Source: Planctomycetota bacterium
GTDB taxonomy: Bacteria > Planctomycetota > MHYJ01 > WSZJ01
Assembly (NCBI GenBank): GCA_016190145.1
Contig: JACPRD010000152.1
Location: forward strand, 1 to 51,543
Length of the DNA: 51,543 bases
Direction of reading: 5' to 3'
The stretch's first letter is position 1; every line of letters begins with the position of its first letter. Of the stretch, positions 43,338-50,620 are shown piece after piece. Under the pieces are notes generated by a model. The model searched no databases, was not told the DNA's origin, and saw nothing but the letters and a program-made list of their open reading frames with translations. Position numbers and translations under genes: made by a program.

Positions 43338-44101
43338 TGCGGTTCCTCCGTCCCCCCCTGCCGTTCCGGCGCGGGCGGCGCGGGAGCGTCCTCGCGCAGC
43401 GCGATCCGGATGTCCTTGAAGTCTTCGGACTGTTCGATCGTGATCTTGTCCTGCTTGGCGAGCTCGAGCGTCGCGAGGAAATGCGCGGCGGTCCTGTAAG
43501 GGTTCGAGCGGTCGCCGACGAGCTCGCTGAAGAACATCTCGCGGCGTTCCTTGAGCGCCGCGTACATCGCCTCGATCACCTGCTCGAGCGGCGTGTCGTC
43601 GTAGAGGATGTTCGCGATGCCGTCGAGGCGCGTCGCTTTCGAGATGCGCGCCCACGCCGCCGCGAGGTCGAACGCCGCGAGCTCGACGTCCCCCTCCGCC
43701 TCCGAAGCCGCTTCCACCCGCAGCCGCGGCCGCCCGTGCATCCGCTCCCGCCCGTCCGCCAGCCGCAGGAACTCCCTTCCCAGGTCCTTGTACCGCTTGT
43801 ATTGCAGCAGCTGCTGGATCAGCTCGAGGCGCGGATCCTCGTCGTCCTCTTCCTCGACGTCCACCGTCCGCGGCGCCAGCGTCTTCGACTTCATCTCCAT
43901 CAGCGTCGTCGCCATCACGAGGAACTCGCCCGCGACGTTGATGTCCAGCTTCTCCATCATCTCGAGGTACCTGACGTACTGCTCCGCCACGAGCGTGATC
44001 GGGATGTTGAGGATGTCGAGTTCCGATTCCCTGATGAGGTGCAGCAGGAGATCGAGCGGTCCGTAGTAGGTTTCGAGCTTGACCTTGTAGTCAACGGGCA
44101 T
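43334..44101 (-). CDS. scpA: Segregation and condensation protein A
   Basis: Kleisin subunit of the SMC-ScpAB condensin, which bridges the SMC heads in chromosome organisation. The 255-residue product begins with the family signature YKVKLETYYGPLDLLLHLIRESELDILNIPI, followed by GEFLVMATTLMEMKSKTLAP. An acidic linker follows (VEEEDDEDPRLELIQQLLQYKRYKDL). The C-terminal winged-helix region includes FFSELVGDRSNPYRTAAHFLATLELAKQDKITIEQ. A Pro- and Glu-rich tail ends it. It overlaps the site-2 protease gene upstream by 11 nt. scpB is not in the window. Confidence 0.95.
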   Translation of the reverse strand: MPVDYKVKLETYYGPLDLLLHLIRESELDILNIPITLVAEQYVRYLEMMEKLDINVAGEFLVMATTLMEMKSKTLAPRTVDVEEEDDEDPRLELIQQLLQYKRYKDLGREFLRLADGRERMHGRPRLRVEAASEAEGDVELAAFDLAAAWARISKATRLDGIANILYDDTPLEQVIEAMYAALKERREMFFSELVGDRSNPYRTAAHFLATLELAKQDKITIEQSEDFKDIRIALREDAPAPPAPERQGGTEEPQ

Positions 44102-44729
44102 CGGGTGACCCGAACAGGAGGAAGTCGGTGAAATCCACGGGGAAGAAGAACACGACGGCGACCGCGGGAATGCTCAACACGATGATAGCGATCAGGATGC
44201 CGTATTGCCTCATGCCGTCGAGGATTTCGCGCAGCCGGGGCGTCAGGAAGAACCGGAGGACGTCGCCTCCGTCCAGCGGCGGGAACGGAAGCATGTTGAA
44301 CATCAGGAGGATCAGGTTCAGACGGATGATGATCCTGAAGAACAGCTCGTTCACCGAGCCCGCGGGCGCACGCGAACGCATGAGAAGGTAGAGGCCGACG
44401 AACAGGCCGGCGAGCAGGAGGTTGACGGCCGGGCCGGCGGCGGCGACGAGGAGCCGGTCGCGGAGGGGTTTCCGGAAGCGCGAGGGATCGATGGGGGTGG
44501 AAGCGGCGCCCAGGATCATGCCGGTCGTCGCCATGAGAACGAGCGGCAGGACGATGGCGGTGAACACGGGCTTGAGGTGGGCGAACGGATTGAGCGTGAG
44601 GCGGCCGTGGTCTGAAGGCGTCGGGTCGCCCAGCGCGTCCGCTGCGAACGCGTGGCCCGCTTCGTGGAGGCCGATGGAGATGACCCAGGCGGCGGCGGTG
44701 ATGGCGATCGTCTGCGGGTCGATGTCCAT
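44091..44729 (-). CDS. Site-2 protease family metalloprotease (rhomboid-unrelated, M50)
   Basis: A 212-residue intramembrane zinc metalloprotease. ATG 44729 gives the zinc motif HEAGH at residues 22-26 in the first membrane helix, the normal arrangement of the short FtsH-like-free S2P branch. The third ligand region is FNMLPFPPLDGGDVL in a later helix. Between them lie SDHGRLTLNPFAHLKPV and several membrane segments, with a C-terminal helix (ILIAIIVLSIPAVAVVFF). No PDZ domain is present. Neighbourhood with scpA is common in bacteria. Substrate unknown. Confidence 0.92.
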   Translation of the reverse strand: MDIDPQTIAITAAAWVISIGLHEAGHAFAADALGDPTPSDHGRLTLNPFAHLKPVFTAIVLPLVLMATTGMILGAASTPIDPSRFRKPLRDRLLVAAAGPAVNLLLAGLFVGLYLLMRSRAPAGSVNELFFRIIIRLNLILLMFNMLPFPPLDGGDVLRFFLTPRLREILDGMRQYGILIAIIVLSIPAVAVVFFFPVDFTDFLLFGSPDAR

Positions 44730-45061
44730 TGGGAAGAAGGTAGCGCGGGGGTGTGGGTTGGACAACAGACGTTCGGCGTTGTCCCCCGACTCGGCCCTAC
44801 CCGCATTTATCCGCATTCATCAGCCTTCTCCCCGCCTTTCCTATCCGTTTTTCATCCCAGAAGACGGCGAACCTCGGAAGGCCTCCGCCTGACTGAAGGA
44901 GGAAAAGGAAAGGCTTGGGAAAGGGATAAAGGAGGATGAAAGCGGGTTTGATCGCGGCAAACTGGCGTGGAATTCAGGAGCGACCCAGCCCATTCATCAG
45001 ATTTTCACAATTGGTTATGACGATTGATCTTACGTCGAGAGCGGGCTATGATCTGCTCCCC
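44730..45061. other. 332-bp spacer holding a long palindrome
   Basis: This divergent spacer between the site-2 protease and kdsD carries the palindromic element at 44801-44945, described separately. Downstream of it, 44946-45061 is ordinary sequence with a possible weak promoter and no recognisable gene. An upstream extension of kdsD is open here but has no family similarity. Confidence 0.5.
44801..44945. repeat. Palindromic element 1 (TTTATCCGC type)
   Basis: The left arm, about 44801-44846 (ccgcatttatccgcattcat and onward), is pyrimidine-rich. The right arm, about 44896-44945, is its imperfect reverse complement (ggataaaggaggatgaaagc). The words TTTATCC, TTCATC and CCTTTCC recur. The same word set forms the larger palindrome on the other side of kdsD. 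Confidence 0.6.
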
Positions 45062-46018
45062 ATGGACCTCGACTTCGCACGCCAGGTGCTCCAGACGGAA
45101 GCGGACGCCATCCGCTCCCTCATCCACCGCCTCGACGCTTCCTTCGTCGAAGCCGTCCGCCTCGTCCTCACCTGCAAGGGCCGCGTCGTCGTCACCGGCA
45201 TGGGCAAGGCCGGCCTCATCGGCCAGAAAATCTCCGCCACCCTCGCCTCCACCGGCACCCCTTCCCTGTTCCTCCACCCCGCCGAGGCCTACCACGGCGA
45301 CCTCGGACGCGTGACGCGCGACGACCTCGTCCTCGCGCTTTCCAACAGCGGCGAAACCGACGAGGTCTCCCGCCTCCTCCCGATCCTCAAGAAGTTCGGC
45401 ACGAAGATCGTCGCCCTGACCGCAACCGGCGCCTCGACCCTGGGCCGCGGCGCCGACCTCGTCGTCCAGCTGGGTGAAATCGAGGAAGCGTGCCCGATCG
45501 GCCTCGCGCCGAGCGCTTCCACGACGGCCCTCCTCGCGCTCGGAGACGCGCTGGCCCTGTGCGCGCAGAAGGAACGGGGGTTCACGAAGGAGCAGTACGC
45601 GTTCTACCACCCGGGGGGCGAGCTGGGGCGGAAGCTGCTCAAGGTGTCGGAGGTCATGCGTTCGGGGGACAAGGCGCCGGCGATCCGCGCGGACCGGACG
45701 GTGGGCGAGGCGATCGCGGCGATCACGAAGGCGCGCGCGGGGGCGATTGCGATCGTGGACGCCGCCGGGCGGCTCGAGGGCATTTTCACGGACGGCGACC
45801 TCCGGCGGAAAATGAGCGTGGACGCCGACGTCCTCAAGAAGCCGATCGGGCAGCACATGACGCGCAACCCGAAGACGATCGGGCCGGACCGGCTTGCGAG
45901 CGAAGCGCTCTGTCTGCTGCGCGAGAAAAAGATCGACGAAGTCCCGGTGGTCGGCGCGGACGGAATTCCGGTCGGGATGGTGGACGTGCAGGATTTGCTG
46001 GATGTCGGGCTGGTGTAG
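45062..46018 (+). CDS. kdsD: Arabinose-5-phosphate isomerase (KdsD/KpsF/GutQ family)
   Basis: Interconverts ribulose 5-phosphate and arabinose 5-phosphate, the first step to Kdo for LPS. ATG 45062 gives 318 residues, normal for the family. The SIS domain spans about residues 35-170 with GKGRVVVTGMGKAGLIGQKISATLASTGTPSLFLHPAEAYHGDLG and the serine-rich SNSGETDEV sugar-phosphate site. LAPSASTTALLALGDAL and FYHPGGELGRKL follow. Two CBS domains end it (GAIAIVDAAGRLEGIFTDGDLRRKM and IDEVPVVGADGIPVGMVDVQDLL). Palindromic repeats flank it on both sides, and kdsC follows. Confidence 0.94.
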   Translation: MDLDFARQVLQTEADAIRSLIHRLDASFVEAVRLVLTCKGRVVVTGMGKAGLIGQKISATLASTGTPSLFLHPAEAYHGDLGRVTRDDLVLALSNSGETDEVSRLLPILKKFGTKIVALTATGASTLGRGADLVVQLGEIEEACPIGLAPSASTTALLALGDALALCAQKERGFTKEQYAFYHPGGELGRKLLKVSEVMRSGDKAPAIRADRTVGEAIAAITKARAGAIAIVDAAGRLEGIFTDGDLRRKMSVDADVLKKPIGQHMTRNPKTIGPDRLASEALCLLREKKIDEVPVVGADGIPVGMVDVQDLLDVGLV

Positions 46019-46038
46019 AGAAGGCGTTCCCCGCTCCG

Positions 46039-46210
46039 TATCGCCCTTGATCCGCTTTTATCGCCTTTCCAGGGCCTTTCCTATCGCCGTTCATCAGGCC
46101 GTTCATCCGCATTTCCAAAAAGGACTTGAGAAAGGCCGATAACGACGGGATGAACGGCGATAAGAAAGACTTTGGAAAAGCGATAAAAGAGGATCAAGAG
46201 CGATAAGTCC
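46039..46210. repeat. Palindromic element 2 (TTTATCGCC type), about 170 bp
   Basis: The left arm 46039-46115 and right arm 46121-46207 are imperfect reverse complements over nearly their whole length, around a short aaaaa centre. Both read, on their 5' side, as series of TATCGC, CTTGATCC, TTTTATCGC and TTCATC words. It would form a hairpin with a stem of roughly 80 bp if transcribed. It lies between kdsD and kdsC, leaving about 25 bp for the kdsC leader. Confidence 0.7.
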
Positions 46211-46235
46211 TCCGAGAAACGAGGCACAAACCCGC

Positions 46236-46754
46236 GTGGCGTTGAAAGACATCAAGCTGCTGGTCCTCGACGTCGACGGGGTGTTGACCGACGGCGGCAT
46301 CACCGTGAACGCCGACGGCTCCCAGTCCGTCACGTTCTACGTCCGCGACGGCGCCGGCATCAAATACCTGCAACATTCCGGCATCGTCGTGGCGTTGTTA
46401 TCAGGGAGGAACATCCCCGCCGTCGCCCACCGCGCGCGCGAGCTCGGCATCGACGACGTCCTCCAGGGAAACCTGGCCAAGACCATCCCGTTCGATACGC
46501 TCCTCATGAAATACCGCCTCCACGAACGCCAGGCCGCCCACATGGGCGACGACCTCGCCGACGTGCCCCTCCTCAGGCGCGCCGGTTGGAGCGCCGCGCC
46601 CGCGGACGCGGGACCCGACGCGCGCGCCGCGGCACGCTACGTCTGCCGCGCCCCCGGCGGACGCGGTGCCGTGCGCGAGGTCGCCGAAAAGATCCTCCGC
46701 GCCCAGGGAAAATGGCGCCTCATCCAGGAATCGTTCGGGGTGGGACCCAAATGA
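46236..46754 (+). CDS. kdsC: 3-deoxy-D-manno-octulosonate 8-phosphate phosphatase
   Basis: HAD-superfamily phosphatase removing phosphate from Kdo-8-phosphate, a cytoplasmic step of LPS core synthesis. The GTG at 46236 gives 172 residues, as usual for this C0-type (cap-less) HAD. Motif I is KLLVLDVDGVLTDGG, motif II lies in VALLSGRN, the lysine region is GNLAKTIPFDTLL, and motif III is MGDDLADVPLLRRAG. It follows kdsD and a palindrome, and its stop overlaps the lptC-like gene (ATGA). This is the common kdsD-kdsC-lptC order. Confidence 0.94.
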   Translation: MALKDIKLLVLDVDGVLTDGGITVNADGSQSVTFYVRDGAGIKYLQHSGIVVALLSGRNIPAVAHRARELGIDDVLQGNLAKTIPFDTLLMKYRLHERQAAHMGDDLADVPLLRRAGWSAAPADAGPDARAAARYVCRAPGGRGAVREVAEKILRAQGKWRLIQESFGVGPK

Positions 46755-49195
46755 GGCGCTTCATCGCCATCTTCCTCCTCGCCTTCCTCCCCCCCATGGC
46801 CCTCATCGTCTGGCTCTCCACCCCCCACGCGCGCCTGAACGGCTCCCCCGCCTCCGACAAACCCCTCGTCGGGACCGACAAGTCCGGCCTCCCGCCCCGC
46901 GGCGAACACCTCGCCGAAAACGTCCGCATCTTCGTCTACGAGGACGACCGCCAGCTCGCCGAAATCATGGGCGCCAGCGCGAAATTCTCCGGCCGCGAAC
47001 TGGCCGTGTTCGAAAAAACCCGCATCGCCGCCTGGCCCGAGAAGAGCGAGAAATACCGTCAGTCCCCGGCGGAAGTCCACCTGACCGCGGACCTCGCCGA
47101 GGTCGACCAGCGCGCCCGCACGTCCCGCATGCGCGGCCACGTCAGCGTCCAGACGCCCACGGGCGACCGCCTCGACGCCGACGACCTGTTCGTGAATTTC
47201 GGGAAGCGCACCCTGGACACGGACGGACCCGTCGTGTTCGTGCACGGCGAGTCGACGATCCGCGGGACGGGGTTCCACGGGTCGATCGCCCTCAAGTCCT
47301 TCCGCTTCGAAAAAGACGTCTCGGGCAGCTTCTTCGGCACGCGCGCCGACTGGTCGCCCACCGCCGCGGCCGGCCCTGCCGCGCTTCCCGAAGACGTGAC
47401 GTTTTCCGCGGTCGGGCCCGTCACGGGCGAATCGACCGACGCCGACGAGCTCACCCGCCGCACCCGCATCACCCTGAACGGAAACGTCAGACTCTTCCGC
47501 ATCGACCCGGCCTCCGAACGCCCCACCACCGTCCTCGCCCGCACGCTCGCCCTCGACTTCCGGCGGGACATGCCTCCGGTGCCGTACGGCGCGGTCGCCT
47601 GGAAGAGAACCTCGGAGTTCCTCGGCAAGTTCGGGCCGGCACCGCGGCCTCCGCAGGCCATCACCGCCGCGCTCCTCGCCGCGAGGCCGACGGTGTCGCT
47701 CGAGCGCATGGAGGCGATCGGCGACGTGTCGATCGTCGACCCGCGCGCCGAAATCGAGGCGGACCGGGTGGTCTCGGAGAGCCGGCCGGACGGAAGCGGG
47801 GTGACGCTCGTGCAGGGGCACCGGAAGCGGATCGTGTTCCGCGACCGCGCGGCGATGACGATGGGCCCGCTGGGCGAGGTCGACGCGCCGGGCGCCTCGG
47901 GGCCGATCGAGATCACCTGCGTCGACGACCTGATCCTGAGCCGGCGCGCGAACTCGCCCGAGGGCGAGCCCGGCGGCGCGACGGTCTCGCTCTCGAAATG
48001 GGTCGAAGTCCGCGACGGCGCGCGTGAGCTCACGGCGGACGCCCTCACAATCGAGCTCATGCCGCGCGATGGTCCCGGCGGCGCCCTCGGCTACGCGCCG
48101 CGCTCCCTCGAGGCCGTGGGCGGCGTCATCATGCAGGAGGCGGGGCGCAGCGCGACCGCCGACCGGCTGCGCTGGGACGTCGCGAGCGACACGCTGCGCC
48201 TCTACGGCCGCCCGGCGGCCGAAGTCAACGACGAGAAGATGCGCCTGCAGGCCGCCCGGATCTATTTCGACCACCGCCGCAACGTCGTGATCGCCGACGG
48301 CAAGGTCGTGGCGGCCGGCGAAGGCGGCGAGGTCGCGAACACCAACTTCATCAAGCTGAATCCGCGCAAGTCGGGCGGCTCCGGCCACTGGGAACTCCGC
48401 TGCCGCCACCTCGAAACGAAAACCGAGAACGGCGAACTCCTCTGGCTCGAGGCCGCCGGCGACCTCGTCCTCACGACCGACGACTCCGTCATCACCGGCG
48501 ACGCCCTCCGCTTCTATGCCGGCATGGCCCACGTCTCCGGCCACCCCGTCCGCATCGAGTCGGGGAAGGACTACGTGGAGGCGCGGAACGCTTCCGTCAA
48601 CACGCTCAACAAGACCGCGACGCTCTACGGCGTGAGGCAGATTTTCTTCATGATGAAGGGCGGCATGGAGGCCATGGTCGGCATGAACGGCCTCGACAAG
48701 AAGCCGGCCGACCCGGACGCCGAAACGCCGGTGACGCTCACCTGCCGCGGCCCCGTCTACGTCGACCAGAACCTCGGCTCCTTCTTCGCCCGCGACTGCG
48801 TGGTCGTCCGGAGCGGCGACTCCCGGATCGACACCGACCGCCTCGAACTCACGTTCGACCCCGCGACGAACAAGCTCTCCGGCGCCCGCGCCTCCGGCCG
48901 CGTCTTCCTCCGCACCCCCGATACCGCGGCTTCCGGCAACCGCCTCGTCTACGACGTCCCCGCCGCGACCGTCAGCCTGACGGGCGTCGGAAAGGTGTCC
49001 GTCTGGCGCAGTTCCTCGTGGCTGCGGGTCGATGAAATCCTGATCGCCGAGGGCGGAAAATCGGTTACATTCCTCGCCCGATACAGCAAGGGCAGCATTT
49101 CGTTCCCGGACAAAGATCGGTCCGGGAAGCCCAAGTCGGACTGGCTGAAAAAGGGCCCGTTCGGCGACCTTCAGCCCGGGGGGGAGAAGAAATGA
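46751..49195 (+). CDS. lptC: Long LptC-LptA/OstA-like LPS transport protein
   Basis: An 814-residue envelope protein. ATG 46751 overlaps the kdsC stop and gives an N-terminal membrane anchor (FIAIFLLAFLPPMALIVWLS). Residues about 40-200 look like LptC: ENVRIFVYEDDRQLAEIMGASAKFSG, RMRGHVSVQTPTGDRLDADDLFVNFG, GESTIRGTGFHGSI. The remainder is a string of OstA/LptA-like beta segments, for example VEVRDGARELTADALTIELMP, LQAARIYFDHRRNVVIADGKVVA and YVEARNASVNTLNKTATLYGV. LptC is usually below 200 residues, so this protein may combine LptC and a long LptA bridge. No separate lptA or lptB is in view. The combination is inferred from sequence pattern and context. Confidence 0.82.
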   Translation: MRRFIAIFLLAFLPPMALIVWLSTPHARLNGSPASDKPLVGTDKSGLPPRGEHLAENVRIFVYEDDRQLAEIMGASAKFSGRELAVFEKTRIAAWPEKSEKYRQSPAEVHLTADLAEVDQRARTSRMRGHVSVQTPTGDRLDADDLFVNFGKRTLDTDGPVVFVHGESTIRGTGFHGSIALKSFRFEKDVSGSFFGTRADWSPTAAAGPAALPEDVTFSAVGPVTGESTDADELTRRTRITLNGNVRLFRIDPASERPTTVLARTLALDFRRDMPPVPYGAVAWKRTSEFLGKFGPAPRPPQAITAALLAARPTVSLERMEAIGDVSIVDPRAEIEADRVVSESRPDGSGVTLVQGHRKRIVFRDRAAMTMGPLGEVDAPGASGPIEITCVDDLILSRRANSPEGEPGGATVSLSKWVEVRDGARELTADALTIELMPRDGPGGALGYAPRSLEAVGGVIMQEAGRSATADRLRWDVASDTLRLYGRPAAEVNDEKMRLQAARIYFDHRRNVVIADGKVVAAGEGGEVANTNFIKLNPRKSGGSGHWELRCRHLETKTENGELLWLEAAGDLVLTTDDSVITGDALRFYAGMAHVSGHPVRIESGKDYVEARNASVNTLNKTATLYGVRQIFFMMKGGMEAMVGMNGLDKKPADPDAETPVTLTCRGPVYVDQNLGSFFARDCVVVRSGDSRIDTDRLELTFDPATNKLSGARASGRVFLRTPDTAASGNRLVYDVPAATVSLTGVGKVSVWRSSSWLRVDEILIAEGGKSVTFLARYSKGSISFPDKDRSGKPKSDWLKKGPFGDLQPGGEKK

Positions 49196-49851
49196 ACGTC
49201 CTCGACGGCATCTCGAAGCAGCTCGGCGGACGGAGCCTGCAGGCGAAGCTGGTCCTGGAAGGCGTCGTCTGGTTCTCGGACCTCCACAAGATGCTGTCGG
49301 CGTTCACGGACGACATCGCGAAATTCTCCGCCGGCCCCTCGGGGACCGACGAAGTCCAGAAGTACCTCCAGAAAGTCCACGACTCCTCCAAGGCCCTCTG
49401 GACTCACCTCGGCGGCGATCAGAACGCCCTCGCCCTCCTCGCCGACGTCCAGGCCAAGCGCAGCCCCGAGGACCTCGGCGTCGAAGGCCCGCCGAGCTAC
49501 ATGACCTCCGCCGACGGCCAGCAGGCCACGATGCAGTCGCTCAACATGAAGATCCTCGAGTGCGGCATCCGCGTCGACGCCTGGAAAGCCTCCGGCATCC
49601 CCGAGCACATCGCCGACGTCCTCGCCACCGCCGCGACCGTCAAGGCGACCCTCGAGAAAATGGCCGGCGCCGACAAGCTGGGCCTGGGCGAACTCGACGA
49701 CCGCATGTTCGAAGTCCACTACAGCGCGACCGGCCAGATCGGAAACCGGCATTTCCAGGACCAGGGCGGGAAACCGGGCCTCATGTCCGGAACGGCGGCG
49801 CTGCTCAAGCAGATGAAGCGGGAATTGATGGTGGTGAAGGCGGCGAAGTAG
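49192..49851 (+). CDS. Unknown soluble protein coupled to the LPS transport gene
   Basis: A 219-residue mostly helical protein without signal peptide. Its ATG overlaps the stop of the LptC-like gene (ATGA). The start MNVLDGISKQLGGRSLQAKLVLEGVVWFSDLHKMLSAF is followed by helices such as VQKYLQKVHDSSKALWTHLGGDQNALALLADVQ. The end is basic (ALLKQMKRELMVVKAAK). I do not recognise a family, and no Walker motif is present, so it is not LptB although it holds the place where lptB often lies. Position suggests an LPS- or envelope-related job; this is inference. Confidence 0.7.
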   Translation: MNVLDGISKQLGGRSLQAKLVLEGVVWFSDLHKMLSAFTDDIAKFSAGPSGTDEVQKYLQKVHDSSKALWTHLGGDQNALALLADVQAKRSPEDLGVEGPPSYMTSADGQQATMQSLNMKILECGIRVDAWKASGIPEHIADVLATAATVKATLEKMAGADKLGLGELDDRMFEVHYSATGQIGNRHFQDQGGKPGLMSGTAALLKQMKRELMVVKAAK

Positions 49852-49949
49852 GTCTCTGCTCCTCATCCGCGGACTTGATCGACGTGCGCCGAGCCGGTCA
49901 TCCGCGTTCCCGCCCCCTCCCTGAAACCGGATCCGCCGAGATCGCCGGT

Positions 49950-50306
49950 TTAAGGCTGCCAGGGATCATGCGGACCGCTGCAGCCTCGGGGCGAATAGTG
50001 ATTGAGGAAGCACTTGCCGGACGAATCGTCCACCTGGAGTATCTCGACGTCCGGATCCAATAGCCCACCCGGAGGCGTGGGCCTCTTGAACAGGATGATC
50101 CAAACATCACCTGAGAATCCGCTGGGTCCAGGAGGTGATTTGGAACCCACTAGCCTGACGGATACAACCTCCCCAATGTCCAGGTGGATTTTCGCAGCCG
50201 CCCTTCGTGCAGCCTCAATGGCCCGATTCTGCTCGATCGCTGTACTCCCTCTGGGATCTACATCACTGATCGCCCAGCCAGCACATGTGCAGCCGTGGTT
50301 CACCAT
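49950..50306 (-). CDS. Small protein of unknown function
   Basis: A 118-residue protein with an Ala-rich helix (EQNRAIEAARRAAAKIHLD) and then strands (GEVVSVRLVGSKSPP, GDVWIILFKRP). The pattern helix-then-strands with VVSVRLVG and WIILF is PepSY-like, but too weak to assign. The only ATG in a good place (50306) overlaps the preceding gene's 3' end by 44 nt, so coupling is likely, or the true start lies at a rarer codon further in. No signal peptide. Confidence 0.5.
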   Translation of the reverse strand: MVNHGCTCAGWAISDVDPRGSTAIEQNRAIEAARRAAAKIHLDIGEVVSVRLVGSKSPPGPSGFSGDVWIILFKRPTPPGGLLDPDVEILQVDDSSGKCFLNHYSPRGCSGPHDPWQP

Positions 50307-50589
50307 CGAATCCCGCTGCCTGGAGTTTCACTCGCGTCTCAGCCATCGCTTTCAGGACGAAACTCTCTTCGAGTGAGAGGCTCATCTCGTCTTCGGGTCC
50401 GAGCTGCCCCAGCGGGAACCCGACGAACAGGGAGTCTTCGTCGTACCCGACGACGTCCCAGTGGAATTTGAGGTCTGTTTCCCGGCAACGTCGAATCGCC
50501 GAGTGAGTCATCTCCTCAAGAGCTGGCACTTCACCCGGCCGAACCTCCAGGCGCAACCCGAAGAATATCAGGCAGCTGTCGCTTCCCAT
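50263..50589 (-). CDS. Small protein of a conserved-looking unknown family
   Basis: A 108-residue protein starting at ATG 50589, with GGAG 7 bp upstream. The sequence runs IFFGLRLEVRPGEVPALEEMTHSAIRRCRE, then FVGFPLGQLGPEDEMSLSLEE, then RVKLQAAGFDGEPRLHMCWLGD. I recall similar hypothetical proteins in which GLR-EV and LG-x-LGPE are conserved, but know no function. It lies between the partial secreted gene and the overlapping 118-residue gene on the same strand. Confidence 0.65.
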   Translation of the reverse strand: MGSDSCLIFFGLRLEVRPGEVPALEEMTHSAIRRCRETDLKFHWDVVGYDEDSLFVGFPLGQLGPEDEMSLSLEESFVLKAMAETRVKLQAAGFDGEPRLHMCWLGDQ

Positions 50590-50620
50590 GGGATCACTCC
50601 ATCGGTTCCGGCCCGCCCCC

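Noticed and set aside
49862..49949. Third copy of the kdsD-flanking palindrome
   Set aside because: Words such as CATCCGCG recur, but there is no convincing pairing of arms.
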